Source: Trematomus loennbergii
Lineage: Eukaryota; Chordata; Actinopteri; Perciformes; Nototheniidae
Assembly (NCBI GenBank): GCA_012861695.1
Contig: JAAOOA010000002.1
Coordinates: 39,618,800-39,682,799, forward strand
Reading direction: 5' to 3'
DNA: 64,000 bases
Of the stretch, positions 42,897-55,749 are shown piece after piece (the stretch's first letter is position 1; each line of letters opens with the position of its first letter). A program made the position numbers and the translations under genes. The notes beneath the pieces are model-generated. The model was not told the DNA's origin and did no database searches. It saw only the letters and a program-made list of their open reading frames with translations.

Positions 42897-43625
42897 CAGT
42901 GGTGTCATAGTAAAGTACATTTACTCAAGTATTGTACTCAAGTACGATTTTGGGGTACTTTTACTTCACTTGAGTATTTTTATTTTATACTACTTTACTT
43001 TATACTTCTACCCCACATCAATTTCGGTGCCAATATTGTACTTTGTATATCGTACTACTCCACTACATTTATTTGACAAAATTAGTTACTAGTTACTTTA
43101 CACATTCAGATTATTAGCTGAAACAAAATATAAATGAACTAATAAATAAACTGTGATATATAATTAGGGGTTAAGATATCCAGCAGCAGTATTTCAAGTA
43201 ATTACCATGGTGTACATATCTGCTAGTTTTAGTTTTAGTTTTTTAACTTACTGTGCATAACCTACTAAGACATTTAAAAAAAGTTTCCTTACTTTATCTG
43301 CAATGTCTGCTGTTGTAATGATGTACATTTCCCCATTGTGGGACCAATAAAGGATTTCTGAATTAAAGTAGCTCCATCTTTAACAGCTGTAATGAACACA
43401 TTAATGCATACAAATAAATCCTCCACTAATGTAATACATGATTCTACGACGGGACATTACACACTATAAGTACTTTTACTTTTGGTACTCTAAGTATTTT
43501 TTGATGCCAATACCTTTGTACATTTACCTACGTGAGAGTTTAAATGCACGATTTTCACTTGTAACAGTATTTGTAGACTGTTTCTACTATTGCTTGAGTA
43601 AAATGTCTGAGTACTTATACCACTG
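42897..43625 (-). mobile_element. hAT-type MITE, family A relative, reverse orientation
   Basis: It begins CAGTGGTGTCATAGTAAAGTACA and ends GAGTACTTATACCACTG, with many AAGTA/TACTT motifs. TSDs are weak (ataataag, agagtaag). An inner piece at 43230-43365 (CATTTCCCCATTGTGGGACCAATAAAGG) looks like a separate retroelement tail. Confidence 0.7.
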
Positions 43626-43699
43626 AGAGTAAGTGTGCATCAAATACATTAATTGGGGAGGTTTTCTTCGTCTCTTCTGGGTGTAATTTTAAACTTTAT

Positions 43700-44510
43700 G
43701 GTAAATACTGTCGTAAATACAATGACGAAAAAATATATATTTTCTTCTTTCTTTCACAATTTCAGTTGAGTCAAATTAACCATAAGTAAGAAACGTATGT
43801 TTCGCCTATAATCTTGAGAAGCTGTCATACGTAAACTATTGAGGAAACTGGAGTCAGGAGTCATGGAGTCATGACTGAGTGTGGTTGTGGAGGGGAGGTG
43901 TCATACGGTTCACCCTGTGTCCTCTGCTGTTTCTGAATGGAGCGACTGTCTTTAACTTGGCCAGATCTGTGAGTTTGAATCCGTACTGTTGCTACAGGCT
44001 CTCACTGTAAACACACTGCTGTATACTGTATCACCGGCCAGGAAAGCAGCAGTTTATACTAAATACTGGAATACTACTGCTGGACTGATCATTATTACGT
44101 GATGCATGGTAGTATGTTCACTTTGTATTAGTTTGGTGTTAGTTCTCAATTAGACAGAAAAGAATGCTAACATCCCATTTTCCCTAATGTTACCCATGCT
44201 AACACAGCTGCTATGGGCTAGAGGTCTGTGGTGTCAGTGTCAGAGTTGACCCTAGTGTAGTGAATCACCACAGTAAAAAGGGATTCCTGGCTCTGTTTAT
44301 ACTTCAGATTGAATGGACACTGAGTCAGTGAAGTCAGCAGATAATACTCATATTGTAACGGTTACACTGCTGGATAGTGTTTACTTTGTACACTGTAATT
44401 TGGTTTTTAAAAGATGTTTGTTGTCAGCTAACTTGCTATCGTTAACTACCTAGCTTGCACAGTGGCTTTTTTAAACACATTTAAATGTCCAAAAAAGACT
44501 AGACCTATGT
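43700..44510. other. ubash3b intron 1 segment
   Basis: No gene or clear element seen between the MITE and the Tc1 element. Confidence 0.4.
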
Positions 44511-44514
44511 TATA

Positions 44515-46048
44515 TACACTGCTAAAAAAGGAACACTTTTTAATCAGAGTATAGCATCAAGTCAATTAAACTTCTGGGATATGGATGTGGTCATTTAAGT
44601 AGCAGAGGGGGTTGTTAATTAGTTTCAGCTGATTTGTGAGCTGAGGTGGCAACAATGACACATCCCCAAAACAGGAATTGTTTTCCAGGCGGAGGCCACT
44701 GAAATGTTTCCCTCATCATCTTTTCTGATTGTTTTTTTACTAGTTTTGCATTTGGGTAGGGTCAGTGTCACTACTTGTACCTGATACCTGGACCCTACAG
44801 AGGAAGCACAGGCAGTCCATCTCCTCCAGGATGGCACATCAATATGTGCTATTGCCAGAGTGTTTGCTGCGTCTCCCAGAACAGTCTCAAGAGCATGGAG
44901 GAGATTCCAGGAGACAGGCAGTTGATCTAGGAGAGCTGGACAGGGCCGTAGATGGTCCTTAAACCATCAGCAAGAGCGGTATCTGCTCCTTTGTACAAGG
45001 AGGAACAGGATGAGCATTGTCAGAGCTCTGCAAAATGACCTCCAGCAGGCCACTGCTGTGACTGTCTCTGACAAAACATTGGAAACAGACTTCATGAGGG
45101 TGGCCTGAGGGCCCGACGTCCTCTAGTGGGCCCTGTGCTCACTGCCCTGCACCGTGGAGCTCAGTTGGCATTTGCTATAGAACACCAAAATTAGCAGGTC
45201 CACCACTGGTGCCCTGTGCTTTTCACAGATGAGTGCAGGTTCACCCCTGAGCATGTGACTGACATGAAAGTGTCTGAAGAAGCTGTGGAGAATGTTTTGC
45301 TGCCTGTTCATTGTCTATTCAGCATGACCGGTTTCGTAGTGGGTCAGTGATGGTCTGGGGAGGCATATCCATGGAGGGACGCACAGACTTCTACAGGCTA
45401 GACAACGGCACCCTGACTGCCACTAGGTATCAGGACGAAATCCTTGGACCCATTGTCGGCCCTGCGCTGGTGCAGTGGGTCCTGGGTTTCTCCTGGCGCA
45501 CGACAATGCCCTGCCTCATGTGGCGAGAGTATATAGGCAGTTTCTGGAGGATGAAATAATTGATACCGTTGACTGGCCCCCACGCTCGCCTGACCTAAGT
45601 CCAATAGAATACCTCTGGGACATTATGTTTCGGTCCATCCGACTCTGCCAGGTTGCTCCTCAGACTGTCCAGGAGCTCAGTGATGCCCTGTTCCAGATCT
45701 TGGAGGACATACCCCAGGACACCATCCATCGTCTCATAAGAAGCATTCCCTGACGTTGTCAAGAATGCAAAAAAGCACATTAGGATAAAATACATTACTG
45801 AGTACCACTTTTAGTTGCTGCAATGGAATCTCCGCAAAATGGACTAGCCTACCAAATAATGTTTTCACTTAGATTTTCAGGGTGTCTTTAAATTCAGTAG
45901 GTTAAACATTTTAATTTCCATCAAACGATGTGGCATCCTTTCGTTCCTAACACATTACCCAGTCTATATCAGTTTAGATATCCAGCATGATTTTCTTCCC
46001 ATTGAGATCTGATGTGTTTTCAGAGTGTTCCTTACATTTCTTTGAGCG
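44515..46048 (+). mobile_element. Tc1-like DNA transposon, decayed
   Basis: The left end TACACTGCTAAAAAAGGAAC and the right end AGAGTGTTCC...TTTCTTTGAGC are the usual Tc1-family termini in inverted order. The right end is truncated, so the TA duplication is not clear there. Length about 1.53 kb, normal for full-length Tc1. It contains a broken transposase. Confidence 0.85.
44760..45753 (+). pseudogene. Tc1-like transposase pseudogene
   Basis: A cut-and-paste DDE enzyme. The middle part (45311-45480) reads HDRFRSGSVMVWGGISMEGR in one frame. The C-terminal part (45475-45753) reads LLAHDNALPHVA, then DWPPRSPDLSPIEYLWD in another, giving the second Asp and the Glu of the DD34E triad. The N-terminal helix-turn-helix region (44640-45300) is broken by stops and at least two frame changes. 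Inactive as read. Confidence 0.88.
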
Positions 46049-48839
46049 TTCAACCTAGAGTAATCTGTAATTTAATCAAATTAACAGTCCCCCTCTGGTT
46101 GCCTGTAATGCGTTATTTGGTCTTATTTTGTCGCATGCGTTGGTGTTGTCTGTTGGAAACATAAATTGCATTATTATGCAGTTTTCAGGCCACATTTTAA
46201 TTATAATTTTGTAATGAAGGATGTGTATGGCTATATATTTTAATTTGATGATTTTAGTCACTGTACCACTGAATCTTTAGCTATCGAGAAATTAACTGAG
46301 AATATATGTATCACAAACTAACAGAGGAAGTGTTGGAACCAGCCAAACATGGTAGAGTGAAATGTCCCTGCTATAACCGTGACATCATTTTCCATGTATG
46401 ATGGCTTTCATTGACTATCCAAAAACCTCTACTTCTAATTTAGCTAAATAAACATCTAAAACAAAAATCACTTCCCGTTTCCCAGTGGATTTTCCAAGGA
46501 AAGAACCCTTTGAATACAGCTGCCATAAACAGTTTATGCTAGATTCAGTATTGTCATGTGTCATTTTAATGAGTGAAATCACCTATTTGTGTCCGTATAG
46601 TTCAAACCACTTTTGCACTTCTCTTTTCAGTATATACACTTAACCTTGGAAGTCTTTCCACCCCTTTCACCCAGACAGATGTCACACTTCAAGAGCGTTT
46701 GTGTGTATGTGTAAGTGTTAGTAATGGTGTATGTCAGAGGAAGTGTGCTGTGGTTTGCTGAATGGACACAGCATATGATGACAGGCCCCCAGGCAGGCAG
46801 GCCATCGTTGGCCTAGAACACACTCCCTCAGGGAAGCCACAACCTCTTTAATATCAGCCCATGACTGCTTGGCCTTGACACGGCCACTTATGAACTGTCT
46901 GTCTGACTCACTCCCTCTTTTTTCTGTCTTAAGGGGTTGACCCACTACATTTCCTGACCAACTTCTTGTGTCCTGGTTTTGCTATAAAAGGATTACTGCT
47001 GTGTAGAAAGATGTTCATATTGTTTTGGTTTGGGCATCGCCACATTGCTACCAGTGTAGAGTAGATACACCCACTGGCTTTATCACTACTTTACTTTAAC
47101 TTTATACAATTTGACTTACAAATGTAGAGCTGAGAGTGCTAAAAGAAATATGAATCGCTATGAATACATCTGCATATGAGTGCAGTAAAAAGGCTACAAG
47201 ACAAGATTTTGCTTTCATTCTCAATTCAGTTCAGTGTAGTCCGAGTATTGTTGACCAATCGTGATTGAACGGGCTTTGGGTTCATGCAGGTAGGCAGTTA
47301 TTTTTTAGAACAAAAGAGGTGGAACACATTGACTGAAAGGCAATCTTGGTACCCATCACCCATCGTCTGACATTGATTTTGCTTTTTCATCTAAGATCTT
47401 CAAGAGATTACCGTAGACATCATCCCCTTTAACTCCAACTCCATTATTTCATCTCATGCTGCTAATTGAGGAAGTTGTGTCCCATTATCGGGATATTAGC
47501 TGGCTACGCTAGAACCCCAAAAATATTGGCCATTATGCCCAGACGCTGAACTGTCAGAGCTGATGGGTTCAGGGATCGGAACAATATTGATTCAACTAGG
47601 GCTATGTACTTATCATGAATCATTTAATAAATGAGTATTGAGAGTAGCGTAGTGTAAAAATAAACTGCCCTAGATAGAAGCGATATATCAAACTTATATT
47701 GGTCACATGAATGGAAAGTTCTTAAATAGATTCAGGTTTAAGTGGGATGCAAACACAGCTTAGGGGTTCAGATGAACTAGAACACCCCCAGTTGGAGTCG
47801 AGGCTGGGGACCTTTGTTACGTCTTTCTCTCTCTCATTATTCTGAGTAACAATGTAGGGATGTTACTGCCCTTTCTCCCCAGACAAGAATGCAAATCCTT
47901 AGAATGTCATTTGATTTAAGATTGAAAGACTGTCAAATGTGAAATAATGTAAACCACAATATGTAAAAGGAGCATGCTCACCAGTCAGTTGCTGACAATG
48001 AAAATATCTATCTTGCTGTTATTAACAACTGACATTTCCATCATCTTGACATGAGGAAATGATTGTACATCCCCTCCAGGGGAAAACACTGAAGGAATAC
48101 AAAATTGATTGTGCAAATGATTTTTCCTTCCAAAACATACACCTCCAGCCATTAACAAAGTCAACACCTTGTAAATGACAGCCTTGTGCATTCAGCTTAC
48201 TCTTAATGTAATGATTAATTATACATCAAATAAGCAGAGTCATGCTCACTTTTACAAGAGTAGCCGGACAGGGCTGACTAAACATCTCTGCACGTTGGCC
48301 CAGAATGACAAGAGAGTGAATCATCGTGAGCTAAAGAGAGAGAGCTCCGGATCCAAGGTGATAAAAAGAAAATCATATCAGTCCACGCATAAAAGAAATC
48401 TTGGCTGAAGGATACCAACATCTCCTTTTTGGTGAGATAAAAATTCTCAACATAATTTCTCAATCACCCTTTCTCTATAAATAATGGGGTTATACATAAG
48501 CACAATGTCTTCTACCAAAGTAAGACCTGACTTGGCATTTCCTTAGTAGTCCTTGATGAACTCCAGTGACATGTACTGGTATAGAAATGTCACAATTCCA
48601 GAAATGTATAAGTCAATACCAAAACTAGTATATGATTCTCGAACCCATTTGAGACTTCGGTAAAAAACAAAACAATTAATGGAATGGAATTCCATATACA
48701 CTCATTTATTATCGTTTGCATATTGTTTTATCAGAAAGTAAAACAAGCCATGTTCCTGCATTTTACAAGACTACATACCAAGCTCTATGGGACCTCTGTT
48801 CAGCAAACATGAACAAGCTCTCATGCTGATGTCTAAGAC
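46049..48839. other. ubash3b intron 1 segment
   Basis: No gene or recognisable element. Open frames are under 80 codons without recognised features. Confidence 0.45.
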
Positions 48840-49480
48840 TTCATGTTCACAATTGACTGCTTCAGGGATGACGTATTTTTGTAGGTCGACCTGGAACTTA
48901 GCATCGCATTTGGTTGCCTCGATTACAAGTCAATGGGATTGATGAAATTGACACATTTCATTCAGAAAAATATTCTTCACAAATATAATTTTTGAGGCGT
49001 GAGCTCATTTGGAAGAATCTAAAATCTTGACGTAAGGCAATTGAGTCAGGCATGATGACGTATTTTTTTAGGCCCGACTGGAAGGGCTCCCTCGACCAAA
49101 AGCAATGGGATTCCCCCATTGGCTTTCAGTATAGGGCAGAAAATAAGCATGTGGCCAGAACATGTTTGTGATTAACACGTTTTGTTCAGAAGGATAATCT
49201 CTAAAACACTTTCAGATTTTTTCAGCAAAAATGCAATTTGCAAGAATAAAAAGCTAACGTAATGCTTAACGGACTACATTCTACAACGAACTTCAGACAT
49301 TCACCAGTCTGGTATTTACCGACATACTTAATGTCTTATAACAAAACGTGAACATCTCGTAAGCTTGTATTAACCACAGACCCTATTTCAGGCTTCAAAC
49401 CACAACCATGTTCAAAAAAGCGTTGAATTTGAGACGAGGGACCCGGGAATGATAAAATGCTAAGTCAGTCAAGTGCTATT
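48840..49480. repeat. Dispersed repeat, copy 3 (diverged)
   Basis: It shares CTTCAGACATTCAC...GTATTTAC, CCACAACCATGTTCAAAAAA and TTGAGACGAGGGA-type segments, in the same order, with 17045-18370 and 26510-26850. Confidence 0.5.
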
Positions 49481-52400
49481 TATAATATCCCCCCAGTTTT
49501 TTAAGTCCTCGGTCTTGTGGTCAGCATGTGTGACCTCTGGACAGTGGTAGAAATATACACATTCAAAACTAAGAAGAATAAGAAGTGTGAGCTTCACCAT
49601 AGTATCCCCAGTCTGCTTCAATTGACCCACAGCTGTCTTATTATTTTGATGGGATCATTATCTTTTTCTGCTTCTTGTTTGGGCAAAACAATTAAAGTTA
49701 GTTCTCTGTGTTTCAAAGTGTGTCAATTCCTTTATACCCCTGCTAGAGATGTCAAATATGTTTCATAACACATAAAGTATGCAGAGTTGCACTTTCAAAC
49801 AGCTCAAATGAGACTAATCTGCATTGCAGTGGCATGGATGTACCAATGCAGTATTAACAAAGTCTTATTGATCGAAAGGGAGACTCTGACCTTCTTTTCG
49901 CTCGACATACAGCTGTTGTCCGTTCATGAAGTTAGATTTGAGTTCTTATGTTCCATCAAGTGGACGCCCACTCACTTCCTGTGTAGATAATGTGGTTTTC
50001 ACAATTGCTATACTGGTCATACTGAGAACTATAATGTTTCTCCTGGGCTTTAGATGAACAGTTGAAAACATTGAGATGGATGACATTTGCATTCACAGCG
50101 CCATATTTCCACTTCACTTTCTCAGTGTTTCCTCTCCAACAGCTGTCTACATAGGAAATGTACTTTCTGTATAGCTCAGCTCAAGGGTTGCATATTTACT
50201 GATTTGAAGGAGAAAGGAAAATGTCTACAGTTTGTGGGTCCAAATTGGCTACATCTGTGAACCCTGCAAACAGCTACGGGAACTCTAAAGAGCTGTGGAG
50301 TTGGTAACTCATGAATTATTCCCTTGTTTTTTAGCCCACTATCTTTGAAATGCAGATTAATACGAGCTGATTCTGAAGGTTTACTTCCATTCTGCCTGTC
50401 CAGCTCTTTGAAAATGATTGTAAAATCAAAGCAATATGGTTATTATTACATTTCATGTGTCATCATTATACAGTATGTCCGCCCAAATAGGGAGTCTCTA
50501 ACAAGGTCATATCAATGTCATTAGTCTCCTTCCTGAAATATGAGAGCTGCATCACCGTCTTGCTGTTGTTCACTGGTGCACTTCCACTGCAGCTTGGCGA
50601 TCATATCATGGTTCATTTGAAGCTCTGTCCGGAAGCATGCAAACAGGCAGCGCTATCAGATTATGGGGTCTTTGTCTCCACTCAAAAATCTCACCGTGGT
50701 TGCATGATTTTTTTAAGGTTGTATAGGCAATTTTGCATTACAAATGACCCACAGGCAAATGTCTTCTACGGTTTTTATCAAAGGCATAGGCATGGTTAAT
50801 AATGACCCACAGTATTATTTAGCTCTCGTTCCTAGATGATTTCACATTCATTCATTTTTTTCGCTCCAGAAACTGGAGGATTTGTGTCAAAAGCAGCTCT
50901 TGGCCTCAGGCAAAGATGGAGAGATGCAACACGAGCAGCATTTAAGTGTGGGAGTGAGTAAGCTTCAAGATTTGAGCGATAGGGACTTTTGAACGTTGAT
51001 ATAAATAGGCTAGTAGGTTGCTAATACGTATTTTTGGTCTGATGATTTCCAGTATTTTGTGTCAGTTATATCTTCAAATCTGATATACAAATGTAAAAGT
51101 ATTCAGACATTGTTGTATTCCCAAACTATGTATCATTCATTAAAGCTGTATTAATAGCATTAAGTTAGATTATTAATCTTCTAAAAGAGCATTTAAGATA
51201 TAATGGGGTACTCATTTGTTTTGTAGGTCTAAGCAGCTTCGCTAAGTTGGGTGAAGCAGTTTTGAATGCAAAATGATTTGTATTGTAAGGAACATTTAAA
51301 AATGAATCATCATCATCTAAGAAACTCTAATTTAATCATGCAAGTGGTTTGAAAGTAAGACGTTTGTGATACTTTGTAAATGAGTTCACTGGATCCATGG
51401 GCAAAGCTGCTCAGTGTCATTCAACTTCTCAGAAAAGCAAGAGAAAATGGTGAATCACTTCACAAAACCATCCAGAACTCTTCTGAAAATATATAAGTAT
51501 TTGAATGCATCGTGATAATCGGCTGGTTGTGCTAGTCCTTCTGTCAGATGATCATTTTCTCTGCCACCATTTGATGTGTCTTCAGTGGAGTAGAAACACT
51601 ATTAGACTGTTAAATCACATGCTGCATGTACATCATTATTCATTGGTGTGATTTCAATTGCGCTTTTGTTGCAACTTCTGTTCTTTTTATCAGTACCTCG
51701 TCTTTTCCATCTGTCAACACATTTGTTTAATTTCCTGCAATTTCAATACGGCAAAACACCTTTTAATTTAAATAATATGCCACGTATAAAGGGTTGCGTT
51801 ATTGGCCAAATGCATAATCACTCGCTGTGGATTTGCTAGTGAGGTTGGCTTGTGCTGAGGGTGCTGACAAGTTTCTAATAAATGGAGAATATCAGCCGCA
51901 TATGAGTCTAACCTCTGTGGGCAGCTCCCAGGACAGCTGTCTGTCAGTCTGCAGTTGCCGAGTCAGCAGCAGGTTTCATGTAGACCTGCAGGCTGCTTGA
52001 CAGCTGTCCTCTCCCTCCCTCTGCACCCCCTCGACCACAACACTCCACCAGTCTCACACGGTTTCTTTCACCTGAGCTCACTCTTTAGATTACATATTTA
52101 TCAGAAACAATATTGTCAAAATTGAATATACAGTAAGAAACAAATGGCTTATCCAAGTTCCAAGAGGGCAAAGTGAGGTGTAATAACCCCATACAGGCTG
52201 CTAATGTTCTTTTAGGTGATATAAATGAACAAAACCAAGAACATGTCAATTAAAGATTTTAAATAAATCCTCTTTAACTGTGACACACATGTACACAGCA
52301 CACACACAGTGGATTGGAGATTCAGGGGTTTAAGGAAAATGTAACTACGAATGCTCTATGGACCCAATTTCTGAAGATCTGGGTTTTTTGTTCTCACGAG

Positions 52401-52535
52401 TCAGGGTCACAGAGCAACATTCATATTGATGAATGGGGCCCTGCTTCCAACGCTTTATCCAGGTCTCTTAAAACTGATTCAACCCCAAACTGCTGGGCTA
52501 TTTACACATTCAAGGTACTGTTTCAAATTACCCAT
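49481..52535. other. ubash3b intron 1 segment
   Basis: Mostly unremarkable AT-rich intron. The one point of interest is an exon-like block at 50870-50953, described under findings. Confidence 0.45.
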
Positions 52536-53295
52536 TCCAATTCCAATTCCAAATTTGCGGTTACAATTCCAAATAACATATTTCAAATTCAATTTCCAAA
52601 TTCAGTCTTCAGGGTACCAATTTATTTTCCACATATTCACAATATTCAAAGTGTATTTGTCATCTAACAGTTTGTGCTAGAGAGATAGGACCATGCTTGG
52701 ATTAAAAATGGCCACACTATGATTTCAAAAAATGTAGGAATAAAAAAGGAAAATTCAACTGGTAAATAATTCATGTCTGTGAAACCATTTCTGGCTGAAC
52801 TGTGAATGGCTAATTGCAAATTCCAGGTTCCATTTCGAATTTCACATTCCAATTCCAGTTTAATTTCCATTTCCAGTTCCAATTCCAATTCCAATTCCAG
52901 GCACTAATTCCACATTCCAATTCCAATTCCAGGTACTAAATCCAAATTATAATTTCGAATTATAAATTCCAATCCAGAAATCCAATCCAGAAATCCCAAT
53001 TCAAGGTACCAGATAATTTCCCACATTCCAATCATGGCTGTACATCACTATATTCAAAGTGGATCTGTCAGCTGACAGTTTGAGGTAGAGAGATAGGACC
53101 ATGCGTGGAGGAAAATGGCCTCACTAGCTAAAATGAAGGACTTGTTTAGGGGATAGTAAACTGGTAAATGATTATTGTATGCCAGACCATTTCTGGCTGA
53201 ACTGCTGGTCTTATTGCAAATTCAAATGATAGGTTCCCTTTACCAAATTCCAATTCCATTTCCAGTTTCCAATTCTGCAATCCATTGCTTCCACC
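52536..53295 (+). repeat. TTCCAA-rich tandem duplication (~0.4 kb period)
   Basis: Runs of AATTCCAATTCC occur at 52540-52620, 52840-53000 and 53220-53275. They are separated by two related segments sharing AGAGAGATAGGACCATGC (52679 and 53089) and CCATTTCTGGCTGAACTG (about 52784 and 53188). That makes about two copies of a 400-bp unit. Confidence 0.75.
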
Positions 53296-53386
53296 ACTGC
53301 AAAAGCATGATCTTGATAGACATGTTTGTAGGTGGGAAGCCAGTTAGGGTTTCTAACCCTGTAATTCTACATGTTCGTTGGTAACA

Positions 53387-53510
53387 CTATCAGAGTAAGA
53401 CTTGGCAGATGAAAAGAAGGTCAGGCCAACAGTTAGAGTGGCGTGTCAAAACACGCCACTCTAACTGTTGCCCTGACCTTCTTTTCCTCTGCCAAGTCTT
53501 ACTCTGATAG
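53387..53510. repeat. 124-bp near-perfect hairpin
   Basis: The arms are about 60 bp and begin CTATCAGAGTAAGACTTGGC. They meet at GGCGTGT-CAAA-ACACGCC and differ at only about two positions. It could be a miniature foldback element. No coding content. Confidence 0.9.
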
Positions 53511-55125
53511 ATACTCAGTATACTCAGGGAATTAGGTGTTCCAAATTGGATGTTAATGGAGAAAATGGTAAATTACCCAATTTCTTGTTTTAACCGTGAA
53601 AAACAAAGTTCTCTTATGATGTGCAGATGAACTGCAGTATGCTGACATCTTTCTCACACAGTGTGATCTTATCTCCTCTTTTAATTTCCTACTTATAGTA
53701 ATGCTGTATCACAACAACTCAATTATCTTTTCCTTTTTCAAATTAGGGAAGTTCACATGAAATGACCACCGCTCCACTTCTTACTGACTTATCTCATTAT
53801 AAGATGAGATAAGTTGGTATAGGGCCATTCATTTGTCACTATATCAAGTAAAGGATTGTGTATAAGCAGTCAACGTAGCACTTTCTCATATAAGTTGAAA
53901 GGTGTCATTTGTATATCTTTCTTTTAAATTCTGAGTATTTGAACGCTAGCATGGCCTTGAACTCGGACATGATGTAATTTAGAGTAAAAGGTTTTCAGTG
54001 GAGAGTCATAACCTAGTGGGATTTCCCCAAATCTCCCTGCAGAGTGCTTTACTCCAGAATTAAAGCCTCGTATTCATGCAGCCTTTGGGTCCCTTCCAGA
54101 TGATACAAAACACTATCCGTAAGATTCTTACTCATGGGCAGCCCCTTATATTTCAACACTCCTGAGACAGTACCGTGTCTGTGCTCAGCAATATTAGAAT
54201 CTCACTATGTCTCACACCAAGCATGAAATAAAACCTCATATTCATAAATGAGTCATTGACAATCTGTCTGATCCACTGTGTCTTCTCTTTAGGCTTTTAA
54301 TATTATTGTTTTAATGTCCTTTATGTTCTGTCACCTTAAATGCCTGACCTTGACTATACTGACTTGTAAAGGTGTAACGTTTTTATATTAAAGAGACGTT
54401 TAAACATCCCTCTACTGAAGGGGAAGATGCCTGTCTGTCAATTTTCAAATCTTAGCAGCTCTACAGTAAATCGCTTAAATATATCTTTAGAAATCCATAT
54501 AGACACTAGTCTATATTGGACACTGGTTGCCTAGAGGAGGCAGTATGATGTTTAGCAGGTTTCTCCACACTGACATCATTCATTCATTTATTCATTCATA
54601 TATAGCATGATCGTACCAGCATAGAACAGCAGTCCACCCTCTAACAATATCAGTTTCAGCCTTCAAACCATCATTATTCAGACCCTGCCTTGTTGCCTTT
54701 TCTCATGAACCAACTCCCCCGCTCTCCAGAAGTTATTAAAAATTCATTTTCTCTTTCTCAGTTTTGCAAGTCTTACTATGCAAGATCAAATTCAAAAGCA
54801 GCTGCCGGGTGGGCAGAGAGCAGACTCTGCATTTGCATTGTGACTGCAAAAAAAAGAGTGAATTTACACTTTTGTTCTACTTTCATTTACAAGTCTGGTT
54901 TGCCATATAGCAGGAAAGAAGAGTGTGTCCTTAATGTCCCGGGATTCTGCTGTCATGTCAGATTGTCCCTCACACTCTCTTGAACACACACACTTGCACA
55001 CACGGCTCATCTGAGAGCACAGTTGCTGTTTTTATTTTGGTTTTGTGTAGCAGGGTACTAAGGGGTCGAAAGGATCAGGAAATAAAGTAGATTTGATTTG
55101 GCAGTTAATCTCATGCCCAATTCGA
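53511..55125. other. ubash3b intron 1 segment
   Basis: A short perfect palindrome (ACTTATCTCAT...ATGAGATAAGT) is at 53788-53815. Otherwise no gene or element seen. Confidence 0.45.
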
Positions 55126-55127
55126 TG

Positions 55128-55128
55128 T

Positions 55129-55195
<67 letters not shown>

Positions 55196-55210
55196 TGTGT
55201 GTGTGTGTGT

Positions 55211-55290
<80 letters not shown>
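55128..55290 (+). repeat. (GT)n microsatellite
   Basis: About 160 bp of GT with two GGT interruptions. Open frames of alternating Cys-Val or His-Thr here are artefacts. Confidence 0.98.
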
Positions 55291-55292
<2 letters not shown>

Positions 55293-55394
55293 CATTCAAG
55301 TTTTTTAGTCTGCGGGTGGCTGTGCACTAATGTATTTGGTTCATGTTTGTTGCTGTTTGCCTGTGCGTGTGTACATGTGTCATCTCCTGTCAGG

Positions 55395-55397
55395 TGT

Positions 55398-55430
<33 letters not shown>

Positions 55431-55452
55431 TGTTGTGTGTGTGTGTGTGTGT

Positions 55453-55548
<96 letters not shown>

Positions 55549-55549
55549 G
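55395..55549 (+). repeat. (GT)n microsatellite, second array
   Basis: About 155 bp of interrupted GT, separated from the first array by about 105 bp of unique sequence. Confidence 0.98.
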
Positions 55550-55749
55550 TGCTCACTGATGACTGAGCCATCTGTGCCTGTAGTACCTTTGCCAATACAG
55601 CGTCTGGAGCGGCTCCAGCAGCTCCTACCGTCTGCCCTCACATTCTCCTCACTGAGACGCGACAGGAGGCTCCTCCAACTTGGACGGGCTTCCTGCTCCG
55701 TTCACCCCCCCATCCAACTCCCACTGCGCTCCGGTAATCCTGCTGGATG

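Noticed and set aside
45475..45753. A stand-alone cellular gene at the 92-codon frame
   Set aside because: It is the C-terminal end of a frameshifted Tc1 transposase, within a full-length Tc1-sized element.
55032..55641. Cys-Val and His-Thr polymers of up to 153 codons (also 58691-58939 and 61033-61405)
   Set aside because: Direct translation of GT/CA microsatellites.
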